Origin: Brachybacterium muris
GTDB lineage: Bacteria > Actinomycetota > Actinomycetes > Actinomycetales > Dermabacteraceae
NCBI RefSeq assembly: GCF_016907455.1
Contig: NZ_JAFBCB010000001.1
Span: 62,001 to 126,000, forward strand
DNA: 64,000 bases
Reading direction: 5' to 3'
Made by a program: the position numbers and the translations under genes. Below, in pieces: positions 55,680 to 64,000 of this stretch (positions are counted from its first letter, which is position 1; every line of letters starts with the position of its first letter). The notes under the pieces are model-generated. The model was not told the origin of the DNA and did no database searches. It worked only from the letters and a program-made list of their open reading frames with translations.

Positions 55680-55722
55680 GAACCCCGAACCCCGAACCCC
55701 GAACCCCGAACCCCGAACCTAC
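55680..55722 (+). repeat. 7-bp microsatellite CCCCGAA
   Basis: Six tandem units. Lies in the decayed sequence ahead of the DUF4232-like fragment. Further 18-bp repeats (CTGGCGGTCGGGGTCGCC) follow at 55790-55830. Confidence 0.9.
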
Positions 55723-55879
55723 GGTGCCGAAGCTCAGATCTTTGTCGCTTTCGAGGTCGAATTCCGACAAACATCTGTGCCTGGGCGGGGTCCCGCTGGC
55801 GGTCGGGGTCGCCCTGGCGGTCGGGGTCGCCCTGGTGGGCGGGGCGCGCAGGGCGGGGCCGGCCGGCACCCTCCCCTCA

Positions 55880-56304
55880 GCATCGGTGGATGGGACGGCG
55901 TCACCGGCAACTCCTACGCCGTCCTCCGGGCCCACAGCGTCGCGACGGAGCCGTGCGCCCTTCGGGGCCGACCCGAACTCGTGATCACCCAAGGTGGCGA
56001 CCCCATCGACCTGCGGCACGAACCGCTCGCAGGGGAGGAACACCTCCAGGACCCTGCGCTCGGTGCCGTCCTCGAGCCGGGTGCGACGGCACACGCTGCG
56101 CTCTTCTGGCCGGGGTATCGCGCAGCTGCTGATCAGGAGACGCCGCAGTCGGCCGAGGTGATCCTGGCCGAAGGCGCCGAACCGGTCCCGGTGCTCCTCG
56201 AGACGACCCCGGGGCACGGCATCGATCCTGCGCCCTTCGACCTCAAGGACGGGGTGAACGGCGGGGCTGAGATCCAGGTGGGAGTGTGGGTGTCGGAAGG
56301 ATGA
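55880..56304 (+). pseudogene. DUF4232-like domain fragment
   Basis: The frame from about 55880 encodes GGWDGVTGNSYAVLRAHSV, then EPCALRGRPELVIT, GATAHAALFWPGYRAAADQ and PAPFDLKDGVNGGAEIQVGV, the pattern of extracytoplasmic DUF4232 domains. It has no start codon in a sensible place; a plausible membrane anchor (VPLAVGVALAVGVALVGG) lies just upstream in another frame (about 55785-55840). A frameshift in the linker would explain this. Treat as broken unless sequence error is shown. Confidence 0.55.
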
Positions 56305-56405
56305 TCGCGGAACAGGATCGGTTCCTCACTCCGTGACTGGTGCCAGCCCTCGTGATGCCATCTCTCACGTGCATCACGGGGTGTTGCACCGAACTGTTTC
56401 GGAGA

Positions 56406-56411
56406 TACACT
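56406..56411 (+). promoter_or_regulatory. -10 box for VapBC
   Basis: TACACT ends five bases before the antitoxin ATG at 56417; no ribosome-binding site. Confidence 0.5.
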
Positions 56412-56416
56412 CGCGT

Positions 56417-56680
56417 ATGCCCACGACGCGACCCCGCCACATCATCACGGAGACGGACTCGATCGCGGCCGCGCTCGACGCTGGACAGCGTCGATGGCCC
56501 GACCTCAGTCGAGGGAAGGTTGCCGCGAAGCTCGTCGAGGAGGCCGCGCGGTCACTCGAGGAAGAGGGAGCAGAGAGGGCGCGGCGTCGGCGTGAGGCGT
56601 TGCGAAACCCTCCGCCTCAAGCTGGCGAATGGTACCCATCCGGGTACCTCCAAGAGTTGCGTGGGGATTGGCCGGAATGA
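56417..56680 (+). CDS. VapB-like antitoxin
   Basis: 87 residues. The N-terminal part HIITETDSIAAALDAGQRRW resembles antitoxins paired with PIN toxins; the C-terminal segment (RRREALRNPPPQAGEWYPSGY) is the usual toxin-wrapping tail with Pro and Trp. Likely also represses the operon. Start supported by TACACT five bases upstream; stop overlaps the toxin ATG (ATGA), a classic TA arrangement. Confidence 0.8.
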   Translation: MPTTRPRHIITETDSIAAALDAGQRRWPDLSRGKVAAKLVEEAARSLEEEGAERARRRREALRNPPPQAGEWYPSGYLQELRGDWPE

Positions 56681-57117
56681 TGCCGCACAGGGAGAGTCGA
56701 GTGGTGGTACTCGACGCGAGTGCGCTGATCGCCGTGCAGAACCCGTCAGATCGTTTCCACGACTCAGCACTCACGGTTCTCGATGAACTCTCGGACTGCG
56801 AGTGGCTGATCCATCCGCTCACGCACATCGAGCTCCTGGTGGGCCCTGCTCGCGCCGGCGGGGCAGAAGCCCTGCGGGAGGCGCACTCCTGGTTCGAGAG
56901 ATTCGGACTTCAGGTTTCTGGGGACGTCGAAGCGATCGACCTTCGGGCACCGGAGGCACGGGAGCACCTTGCTGTGCTGAGGGCTGTCACGCTGTTGAAG
57001 CTCCCTGATGTGGCAGTGCTTCACCTGGCCTTGGCGCGAAATGCCACGCTCGTGACGGGTGATCGCCGCCTCGCCGGCGCCGCACGGGACCACCGTCTGG
57101 ACGTCGAGGAGCTGTAG
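56677..57117 (+). CDS. VapC-like PIN-domain ribonuclease toxin
   Basis: 146 residues from the ATG overlapping the antitoxin stop. The four acidic PIN positions are visible: LDASAL (Asp), THIELLVG (Glu), KLPDVAVLHLAL (Asp) and TGDRRLA (Asp). Cleaves RNA when the antitoxin is degraded. Intact length. Confidence 0.88.
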   Translation: MMPHRESRVVVLDASALIAVQNPSDRFHDSALTVLDELSDCEWLIHPLTHIELLVGPARAGGAEALREAHSWFERFGLQVSGDVEAIDLRAPEAREHLAVLRAVTLLKLPDVAVLHLALARNATLVTGDRRLAGAARDHRLDVEEL

Positions 57118-57156
57118 AACGGCATCCGGCGGTCAGCGCAGGTCGCGCGGCCGAGT

Positions 57157-57444
57157 TCAGCGGCGCTCAACCGCGTGGTGCCGAGCTTTCCGCGGACGAT
57201 CCTGTGCGCGATCCCGCCGCCCCTGCACCAGGTCCACCAGCGCCCAGATCAGCAGCACGCCCACCACGCCCAGCAGCACCCATTCCTCGGCGATGCCGGC
57301 GATCAGCGCGGTGACCAGCAGCAGCACCAGGTGCGCGATCTCGAGCACCCGGCGGGAGATGCCCAGCAGCTTCCCGGCCCAGCGGGTGCGCAGCAGGCGC
57401 ATCACCAGCAGGGCGACGATCAGGCCGAGGACCAGGTATCTCAC
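57157..57444 (-). CDS. Small polytopic membrane protein, unknown
   Basis: 95 residues from GTG 57444 (VRYLVLGLIVALLVMRLL). Three hydrophobic segments (about residues 1-18, 30-50 and 52-68) and a basic C-terminus (GRRDRAQDRPRKARHH). No family recognised. The open frame extends upstream to 57591 but over the dnaB promoter, which is unlikely to be coding. Confidence 0.55.
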   Translation of the reverse strand: MRYLVLGLIVALLVMRLLRTRWAGKLLGISRRVLEIAHLVLLLVTALIAGIAEEWVLLGVVGVLLIWALVDLVQGRRDRAQDRPRKARHHAVERR

Positions 57445-57572
57445 GCGGCAGCTCCAGGGTGGGGGACCTGTCCACCCTACGGGCCCGAGTGGCCCCGGGC
57501 CGTTCCAGGACAGGGGACAGTGGCGATCGTCCCTGTCGGTCCCCGTCGGCCTCGAATGTCGGCCGGGCTTCC

Positions 57573-57578
57573 TACACT
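57573..57578 (+). promoter_or_regulatory. -10 box for leaderless dnaB mRNA
   Basis: TACACT ends six bases before the GTG at 57585; no Shine-Dalgarno. Confidence 0.6.
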
Positions 57579-57584
57579 GGTCCG

Positions 57585-58961
57585 GTGACATCGACTGAGG
57601 CCTTCGAAGCTGGACCCGACCGCGGGCTGGAGCGCACCCCGCCCCAGGATCTCGCCGCCGAGCGCGGCGTGCTGGGCGGCATGATGCTGTCCAAGGACGC
57701 CATCGCCGACGTGGTGGAGAAGGTGCGCGGCATCGACTTCTACCGCCCCGCGCACGAGCTGATCTTCGAGGCCATCGTGGATCTGTACGGCCGCGGCGAA
57801 CCGGCCGACCTGGTCACCGTCTCCGATGAGCTCACCAAGCGCGGCGAGCTGCAGCGGGTGGGCGGCGGCGCCTACCTGGCCGACCTCATCGACATGGTCA
57901 CCACCGCCGCCAACGCCGGCTTCTATGCCGACATCGTGGTGGAGCGGGCCACCCTGCGCCGCCTGGTGGAGGCCGGCACCCGCATCGTCCAGCTCGGCTA
58001 CGCCGCTGACGGTGGCGAGATCGAGGAGGTCATCAACGAGGCCCAGGCCCAGGTGTACGCGGTCACCGAGCGTGGCCAGTCCGAGGACTTCGTGGCCCTG
58101 GGCGAGGTCATCCCCGGCACCCTGGACACCATCGAGGCCACCCAGAACCGTGGCGGCCAGGTCACCGGCATCCCCACCGGGTTCAAGGAGTTCGACGAGC
58201 TCACCCAGGGCCTGCACTCCGGGCAGATGATCATCTTCGCCGGCCGCCCCGCGATGGGTAAGACCACTCTCGGCATGGACGTGCTGCGCTCCGCCTCGAT
58301 CCACAACGGCCAGGCCAGCGTGATCTTCTCGCTGGAGATGGACAAGACCGAGATCACCATGCGTCTGCTCTCGGCCGAGTCGCAGGTGCCGATGAACCGC
58401 ATGCGCGACGGCTCCATGGACGACCGCGACTGGCAGGCGATGGCCCGGGCGATGAACCGCATCACCGATGCCCCGCTGTTCATGGACGACAGCGCCAACA
58501 TGTCGCTGATGGAGATCCGCGCGAAGTGCCGCCGGCTCAAGCAGAAGCACGATCTGAAGCTCGTGGTCATCGACTACCTGCAGCTGATGAGCTCCGGCAA
58601 GCGCGTGGAGTCCCGCCAGCAGGAGGTCTCGGAGTTCTCCCGTGCACTGAAGCTGCTGGCCAAGGAGCTGGAGGTGCCGGTGATCGCCATCTCGCAGCTG
58701 AACCGTGGCAACGAGCAGCGCCAGGACAAGACCCCGATGATGAGCGACCTGCGCGAGTCCGGCTCCATCGAGCAGGACGCCGATCTCATCGTGCTGATCC
58801 ACCGCGAGGACTACTACGAGAAGGAGTCCCAGCGCGCCGGTGAGGCCGACCTGATCGTGGCCAAGCACCGCAACGGCGCCACCGCCACCATCCCCGTCGC
58901 GTTCCAGGGCCAGTACTCGCGGTTCAAGGACATGGCCAACATGGGCGGCTTCGGCGGCTGA
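57585..58961 (+). CDS. dnaB: Replicative DNA helicase DnaB
   Basis: 458 residues, normal length and without an intein. N-terminal domain PQDLAAERGVLGGMML to about residue 150; linker helix; RecA-like domain with Walker A FAGRPAMGKTTL, Walker B KLVVIDYLQLM, and the H4-type PVIAISQLNRG. Unwinds DNA ahead of the replisome as a hexamer. The GTG at 57585 is chosen because a TACACT -10 box ends six bases before it; the frame is open to 57459. A stem-loop follows at 59020. Confidence 0.97.
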   Translation: MTSTEAFEAGPDRGLERTPPQDLAAERGVLGGMMLSKDAIADVVEKVRGIDFYRPAHELIFEAIVDLYGRGEPADLVTVSDELTKRGELQRVGGGAYLADLIDMVTTAANAGFYADIVVERATLRRLVEAGTRIVQLGYAADGGEIEEVINEAQAQVYAVTERGQSEDFVALGEVIPGTLDTIEATQNRGGQVTGIPTGFKEFDELTQGLHSGQMIIFAGRPAMGKTTLGMDVLRSASIHNGQASVIFSLEMDKTEITMRLLSAESQVPMNRMRDGSMDDRDWQAMARAMNRITDAPLFMDDSANMSLMEIRAKCRRLKQKHDLKLVVIDYLQLMSSGKRVESRQQEVSEFSRALKLLAKELEVPVIAISQLNRGNEQRQDKTPMMSDLRESGSIEQDADLIVLIHREDYYEKESQRAGEADLIVAKHRNGATATIPVAFQGQYSRFKDMANMGGFGG

Positions 58962-59019
58962 TCGGATCGAACTGATCGAAAGTCCTGCAGCGGTGCCCCA
59001 CACTGATCGCTGCAAGTCG

Positions 59020-59049
59020 CCGCGGTGGCCCGTCGGGAGGCCGCCGCGG
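59020..59049 (+). terminator. Probable dnaB terminator
   Basis: CCGCGGTGGCC pairs with GGCCGCCGCGG (one mismatch), loop 8 bases, about 60 bp after the stop. Confidence 0.55.
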
Positions 59050-59080
59050 TGCGTGTCCCGTCGCGCCGCGGCCGGGCCCC

Positions 59081-59086
59081 GATAAT
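59081..59086 (+). promoter_or_regulatory. -10 box for leaderless DUF421 mRNA
   Basis: GATAAT ends six bases before the ATG at 59093. Confidence 0.55.
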
Positions 59087-59092
59087 CGAAGC

Positions 59093-59668
59093 ATGCTGCC
59101 TCCTGACGACATGCACCCCCTGTGGTTCCAGATCGGCGTCGACGGCTGGGGAGCCCTGGGCGTCTTCATCTCCACCACCGTGCTGTACTTCGTGTACACG
59201 CTGGTGATGCAGCTGCTGGGGCCGCGGCTGATGTCGGCCCCCTCGGTGCTGAGCTTCACCCTGGTGGCGCTGTTCGGGGCGATCGCGGCTCGCGCCATGC
59301 TGGGCAACTCGCCCACCCTGGTGGGGGCCTTGATCGCGATCGGCACCCTGATGGTGCTCGAGTCGCTGATGGGCCGGATCCATGAGGGGGCCTCGAAGGT
59401 GCTGCACCTGAAGGGACCGCAGCCGACGGTGGTGATGGTGAACGGTCAGGTGATCGCTGCGCACCTGAAGCGCCGCCACCTCCAGCCCGAGCACTTGATG
59501 GCCATGTTGCGCCGAGCCGGGATCCACCGCGTGGAGGACGCTGAGCTGGTGATCCTGGAGAACCGCGGCAGCCTCACCATCGTGCGGGCCGGCGAGAAGA
59601 TCGACGCCGCGCTGCTGGCCGATGTGGACGGCCGCCGCCTGGTGCCCGAGGCGCTGATCGGAGACTGA
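59093..59668 (+). CDS. DUF421 (YetF-like) membrane protein
   Basis: 191 residues. Three membrane helices at the N-terminus (about residues 18-40, 48-70 and 73-95), then a cytoplasmic domain of about 100 residues: VVMVNGQVIAAHLKRRHLQPEHLMAMLRRAGI, typical of DUF421. Role unknown; in Bacillus the family is membrane-associated. Stands between dnaB and a convergent NUDIX gene. Confidence 0.88.
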   Translation: MLPPDDMHPLWFQIGVDGWGALGVFISTTVLYFVYTLVMQLLGPRLMSAPSVLSFTLVALFGAIAARAMLGNSPTLVGALIAIGTLMVLESLMGRIHEGASKVLHLKGPQPTVVMVNGQVIAAHLKRRHLQPEHLMAMLRRAGIHRVEDAELVILENRGSLTIVRAGEKIDAALLADVDGRRLVPEALIGD

Positions 59669-59715
59669 CGCCTGCCGGGATCGAGGACGGATTCCCTGAC
59701 CGGCCGAGTGTGCCC

Positions 59716-60195
59716 TCACCCCTCCCGCAGGTGCGCCTCCAGTTTCTCCCGGTGCCCGTCGTGCAGATCCTCGGGCAGGGTGTCGATGGTGGCCAGGCGG
59801 TGGTCCGACACCTCGACGGATTCGTGCTCGTTGCGAGAGGGCAGGTCCCGCACGGTGCCCTCGAGCAGGATCTCCACCCGCATCCGGTGGCCGGCGCTCA
59901 TGTCCAGCACCCGGATGTCCTCCACCACGCCGCCGCCGATCTCCTCGTGCAGCTCACGGGTGACGCATTCGGCCAGGGACTCGTTCGGCTCGAGGTACCC
60001 GGAGGGCATGCCCCACTGCTGTCCCTTCGGCCAGAACGTGTTCCGCACCAGCAGGAACTCATCGTCCTCGGTTCTCAGCAGCGCGCACACCGCCACCAGG
60101 AAGGTGGGCTGGGTCAGGTGCAGCAGCCGCCACTGCACCCAGGGCATGGAGCGCCAGATGCGGGGAAGCAGGCCGCGGGCCCGTGGGATGAGCAT
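59716..60195 (-). CDS. NUDIX hydrolase
   Basis: 159 residues from ATG 60195, which overlaps the gabD stop as TGATG. The full NUDIX box (Gx5Ex7REUxEExGU) is present, from GYLEPNE to RELHEEIGG. Hydrolyses a nucleoside-diphosphate-linked compound; substrate not deducible. It would be translated from the gabD transcript, so the IS21 insertion in gabD may reduce its expression. Confidence 0.9.
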   Translation of the reverse strand: MLIPRARGLLPRIWRSMPWVQWRLLHLTQPTFLVAVCALLRTEDDEFLLVRNTFWPKGQQWGMPSGYLEPNESLAECVTRELHEEIGGGVVEDIRVLDMSAGHRMRVEILLEGTVRDLPSRNEHESVEVSDHRLATIDTLPEDLHDGHREKLEAHLREG

Positions 60196-61223
60196 CAGGC
60201 AGCCCACACGGTGGTGAGGTTGCAGAACTCGCGGATCCCCGCCGCGGACAGCTCACGGCCGTAGCCGGAGCGCTTGATCCCCCCGAAGGGCAGTGCCGGG
60301 TTCGAGACCGTCATCCCGTTGACGAACACCCCGCCGGCCTGGACCTCCTGCACGAAGTACTCCTGCTCCTGGGCATCGGTGGTCCACACGGAGGAGGACA
60401 AGCCGAAGCTGGTCGCGTTCGCCACCCGCACCGCCTCCTGGGCATCGGCCACCTTGTACAGCGCCGCGACCGGACCGAAGGTCTCCTCGCGCGTCATACG
60501 GGCCCGTTCGGGCAGATCGGCGATCACCGTCGGCGGGTAGTAGAACCCCTCGCCGGGCAGGTCCGCGACTGCATCCGGGCCTCCCACCAGCACCGAGGCT
60601 CCCGTGGCGACGGCGTCGTCCACCAGCTCCGCGAGATCGTCCACCCCGCCCTGGCTGGCCAGCGGCCCCACGTCCACCTGCGCATCCAGCGGGTCGCCCA
60701 CCCGCAGCTGTCGCACCTTCTCCGTGAAGCGCTCGGCGAACTGCTCGTACACGTCGGCGTGGATGATGAACCGCTTGGCTGCGATGCAGGACTGGCCGTT
60801 GTTCATCATCCGTGCATCCACGGCGGTGTCCACGGCGGCGTCCAGATCCGCGCTGGGCATCACGATGAACGGGTCCGAACCGCCCAGCTCCAGCACCGTC
60901 GTCTTGATCTCCTCACCGGCGGTCGCGGCGACGGCCTGACCGGCGGGCTCGGACCCGGTGAGCGTCACGGCCTTCACCCGCGCATCGCGGATCACCGCAT
61001 CGACCTGCGTCGACCCGATCAGCAGGGTGCGGAACACGCCGGCCGGGAACCCTCCGCGTTCTGAATATTCGCCTCGCTGGGGTCCGCTGATCGAGGGTTC
61101 GGGTGCCACGTCGCTGCCGTAGCGGTGGCGTCGTTCGGGACCACCAGTGGTGTCGTTGGGGCCGCTCTGTCTACGCTCCTTCCGCCGTGTGTATAGGGCA
61201 CGCGGCGGAAGGAGCAATCTGGA

Positions 61224-62786
61224 ATGGTACGGAAGATCAGGGCGAAGCTGGTGCTCCAGCTGCGCGCAGAAGGTCTGTCGGGGCGAGCGATTTCGTCCTC
61301 GCAGGGCATGTCCCGCAAGTCCGTGAGGGCGGTGTTCGAGGCCGCTGACGCTGCAGGGATCGGGTGGGGCGATATCGCGGACGTCGCCGATGAGCAGGTG
61401 TATGCCCGGTTGTTCCCGGGCCGGGGCGAGCACGAGAGCGTGTTCGCACAGCCGGACTGGGAACAGGTCCATCGAGAGATGGCCAGGGTCGGCGTGACGC
61501 TGAAGCTGTTGCACGGCGAGTACTTCGACGCGACCACGGCGGCTGGGGATCCGGCGATGGGGTATGACCGGTTTTGCCGCACCTACCAGCACCACGTCAT
61601 GGTCACCGGTGCCGCTTCGAGAGTCGGTCACAAGGCCGGCCAGAGCGTGGAGGTCGACTGGTCCGGCCCCACGATGGAGCTGGCCGATCCGGTCACCGGC
61701 GAGGTCTCGAAGGTGTTCTTGTTCGTTGCCTGCCTGCCTTTTTCTCGTTACGCGTTCTGCTTCCCGGCGCTGGATATGCGCCAGGAGTCCTGGCTGCGAG
61801 CGCACGTAGCGATGTTCGAGGCGCTGGGCGGGACGGTCCCGAGGATCGTTCCGGACAACCTCAAGACCGGTGTGGTGAAGCACCCCCGCGAGGGCGAGAT
61901 CGTCCTGAACGATGCGTATCGCGAGATGGCAGCGCATTACTCGGCGGCGGTGCTCCCGGGGAGGGTGCGGAAACCGAAAGACAAGGCGAGCGTGGAGAAC
62001 ACCGTCGCGCACGTCGCGACCTGGGTCATCGCCGGGCTGCGGGATCAGCGATTCACGTCCCTGCCCGAACTTGCAGCCGCCATCGGGCAGCGGATGGAGG
62101 CCTATAACGCGGAGCCGTTCCAGAAGCGGCCCGGATCCCGCGCCAGCGTGTTCGACGCGGAGGAGCGGCCGCTGCTGACGCCGCTGCCGGCGGTGCCCTA
62201 CGAGATCTCGACATGGCACTACGGACGACGAGTGGGCAGGAACGGGCACGTCACGTTCGCGCGGAACTTCTACTCCGCGCCGTTCGCGCACATCGGCGCG
62301 AAGGTCGATCTGCGCATCACGGCCCGGACGCTGGAGATCTATCAGGGCAGCCAGCGACTGACCAGTCACCTGCTGCTCCCGGAGACCGCGAGCAATGAGT
62401 ACCGCACCAACGACGCGGACCTACCTGCGGGCGAGCGTTTCCAGGCCTGGGACGCGCAGAGGGTGCGGGCGTGGGCAGATCGGGTCGGGCCGGCCACGGT
62501 GATCGTGATCCAGCGGATCTTCGAGTCCGTGCCGATCGTGGAACAGGGCCTGGATCCCGCGTTGGCGGTGCTACGGCTCTCTCGCCGCTTCTCCGTAGAT
62601 CGGGTCGAGGCGGCCTGCGCACTCGCGCTGACGGGACGGGTCCGTTCACCGCGCTATGCGCATCTGCACCCGATCTTGGCCACCGGGCAGGACAAGGTCG
62701 CCGCCCTGCGTCCACCCCGCGAGGAACCCGCGGAAGACGGCGGATACGTCCGTGGCGCCGACTACTACGCCGGAGGTGTCCGGTGA
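61224..62786 (+). CDS. istA: IS21 transposase IstA (copy 2)
   Basis: 520 residues, same protein as the IstA at 12456. DDE residues in VEVDWSGPTM, RIVPDNLKT and KDKASVENTV are intact. Overlaps istB by GTGA. Confidence 0.95.
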   Translation: MVRKIRAKLVLQLRAEGLSGRAISSSQGMSRKSVRAVFEAADAAGIGWGDIADVADEQVYARLFPGRGEHESVFAQPDWEQVHREMARVGVTLKLLHGEYFDATTAAGDPAMGYDRFCRTYQHHVMVTGAASRVGHKAGQSVEVDWSGPTMELADPVTGEVSKVFLFVACLPFSRYAFCFPALDMRQESWLRAHVAMFEALGGTVPRIVPDNLKTGVVKHPREGEIVLNDAYREMAAHYSAAVLPGRVRKPKDKASVENTVAHVATWVIAGLRDQRFTSLPELAAAIGQRMEAYNAEPFQKRPGSRASVFDAEERPLLTPLPAVPYEISTWHYGRRVGRNGHVTFARNFYSAPFAHIGAKVDLRITARTLEIYQGSQRLTSHLLLPETASNEYRTNDADLPAGERFQAWDAQRVRAWADRVGPATVIVIQRIFESVPIVEQGLDPALAVLRLSRRFSVDRVEAACALALTGRVRSPRYAHLHPILATGQDKVAALRPPREEPAEDGGYVRGADYYAGGVR

Positions 62787-63529
62787 GCGTGATCGATAAC
62801 GACACGAAGCGGAAGCTGCGCGAGATGGGCGCGACCGCGCTGCTGGACGCGATCGATGCCCAGGATGAGGCTCACGTGCTGGGGATGTCGTTCCAGGAAC
62901 GGCTCCAGCTGATCGTGGACGAGGCGCATTCCATCTTCAATCATGGAAAGGTCGAGGGTCTGATCCGCCGGGCGGGGCTGCGTTATCCCGGAGCGGACCT
63001 GCGGCGGCTGGATCTGGTCGAGGAACGGGGACTGAACCGGAACGTGATCGCGCAACTGGCAACCTGCTCCTTCATCCAGCGGCAACAGAACGTGGTCTTC
63101 CAGGGCTTCACCGGCTCAGGGAAGTCCTACCTCGGCTGCGCGCTGGCGAAGCAGGCCTGCCAGCACCGGCTCCGAGCCCACTACATCCGAATGCCCGACC
63201 TCGAAGAGGCCTGGGCCCTGGCAAAGGACAAGCCGCAGGGCCAGACGAAGTTCCTGCGGAAGTACTCCACGTTCTCGCTGCTGGTGATCGACGAGTGGCT
63301 GCTGGACCATCCTGACGAGGGAATGCGTTCGATGCTGCTGGAACTGCTCGAGCGCCGCTATGACACCGGCTCGACCGTGTTCTGCACCCAGTACCCGAAG
63401 AAGGACTGGCACGCCCGGCTCGGTGGAGCAGTCCACGCCGATGCGATCATGGACCGCATCGTGCACAACACAATCTGGATCGACACCGGCGACAGGAACA
63501 TGCGAGAACACACCGCACTGCCCCAGTGA
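62783..63529 (+). CDS. istB: IS21 helper ATPase IstB (copy 2)
   Basis: 248 residues, same as the IstB at 14015, with Walker A GFTGSGKS and Walker B SLLVIDEWLL. GTG start overlapping istA. Confidence 0.95.
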   Translation: MSVIDNDTKRKLREMGATALLDAIDAQDEAHVLGMSFQERLQLIVDEAHSIFNHGKVEGLIRRAGLRYPGADLRRLDLVEERGLNRNVIAQLATCSFIQRQQNVVFQGFTGSGKSYLGCALAKQACQHRLRAHYIRMPDLEEAWALAKDKPQGQTKFLRKYSTFSLLVIDEWLLDHPDEGMRSMLLELLERRYDTGSTVFCTQYPKKDWHARLGGAVHADAIMDRIVHNTIWIDTGDRNMREHTALPQ

Positions 63530-64000
63530 CCCGATGCCGGCGGGAGCCAGTGGTCCCCACCGCGGCGGCTACTGGCCCCCGTCGGCACGATCGGCGGTCC
63601 CCAAGAGCAAGATTCGGTGGCTCCCACGACTACGAATACTCAGTTCGAACAGCTCGTCGAGGTACAGGGCCGTCTGCGGCACGTTAGAGGCGTGCTTGAG
63701 CACCCCGGTGTTGCCCGTCATCAGCGCCGGTGCCGCGAAGCGGATCACCTGCCACACAGGGAAGTTCCACGGCATCACCGCCAGCACCAGCCCCAGCGGC
63801 CGGTACCGCGCATAGGCCCGTGAGGCGCCGACGGCCGACGGGTCCTCCAGCACCTCGTCCGCCAAAAACCCCTCGGCGTGCTCGGCGTAGAACCGCAGTG
63901 CGTTCGCGGACTTGGTGATCTCGGCGCGGGACTGCTCGATGGGCTTGCCCATCTCCACCGTGACGATGCGGGCCAGCTCGTCCACGTCGCCCTCCAGCAC

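Larger units (their letters stand above)
61062..63642 (+). mobile_element. IS21-family element, copy 2
   Basis: 2581 bp, same ends and length as copy 1 (offset 48768), with no sequence difference noticed on comparing the two. Flanked by GTTC on both sides (61058-61061 and 63643-63646), a 4-bp target duplication. Inserted in gabD, in the opposite direction to that gene. Confidence 0.95.
60195..64000 (-). pseudogene. gabD: NADP-type succinate-semialdehyde dehydrogenase, interrupted by IS21
   Basis: The gene lies in two pieces on the minus strand: 63643-64000 (5' end beyond the window) and 60195-61061. Motifs: AVMPWNFPVWQ (cofactor pocket), catalytic Glu in VLELGGSDPF, catalytic Cys in NNGQSCIAAKRF, and the family ending NPALPFGGIKRSGYGREL. 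The insertion falls in LDELFE, near bases 61058-61061; removing the element and one GTTC copy restores ...LDELFERGGFPAGVF in frame. Would oxidise succinate semialdehyde in 4-aminobutyrate breakdown. Both parts look otherwise intact, so the insertion seems recent. Confidence 0.92.

Noticed and set aside
57459..57584. N-terminal extension of DnaB by 42 residues
   Set aside because: Composition is not DnaB-like and the -10 box plus GTG at 57585 give a normal-length protein.

Overview
High-GC actinobacterial chromosome, most likely order Micrococcales and possibly a Brachybacterium-like member of the Dermabacteraceae. The basis is strongly GC-biased codon use, frequent GTG starts, an Rpf-type secreted muralytic protein, -10 boxes sitting six bases before start codons (leaderless transcription), and actinobacterial IS families. 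Genus is inference. No rRNA, tRNA, CRISPR array or phage module was seen.

Region 1 (1-17.6 kb) is a cell-envelope/polysaccharide neighbourhood eroded by insertion sequences. It starts with manA (5' end off-window) translationally overlapped by a PqqD-like gene and an HprK-like kinase with its own C-terminal PqqD-like domain. A MauE/DoxX-thioredoxin membrane protein and an aldehyde dehydrogenase are divergently arranged after it. From 5.3 kb on there is an IS graveyard: a frameshifted exported protein cut by an internally deleted IS3 element, the tail of another exported protein, a remnant of a second MauE-thioredoxin gene fused to an IS256 scrap, a 5'-truncated ATP-grasp gene, an intact glycine-rich exported protein, a CapD/PglF-type dehydratase cut by a second IS3 copy, and an IS481-type element that itself carries an IS21 element and another IS3 element. 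A low-molecular-weight protein tyrosine phosphatase closes the region.

Region 2 (17.6-60.2 kb) is ordinary chromosome rich in exporters: three DHA2 MFS pumps, a MATE pump, a large RND pump and an MMPL pump, with TetR and MarR regulators next to probable operators. It also holds metF-metE, an Rpf with two peptidoglycan-binding repeats, a DUF559-type nuclease-like gene, an AAA ATPase, an HTTM membrane protein with a tandem start-codon array, a kinase-regulator pair next to a poly-aspartate exported protein, a PLP decarboxylase, GNAT-DinB, a VapBC module, dnaB, DUF421 and NUDIX genes. A family of about 60-bp palindromes (at least five copies) and several other long perfect palindromes lie between these genes.

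Region 3 (60.2-64 kb) is gabD on the minus strand, interrupted by a second IS21 copy whose ends and length match the one at 12.3 kb; removing it with one 4-bp duplication restores the reading frame.

The most interesting signals are the palindrome family and its placement around the DUF559 gene, the consistent six-base -10-to-start spacing, the tandem RBS-start repeats, the HprK/PqqD pair and the poly-Asp protein with its inverted-repeat operator.
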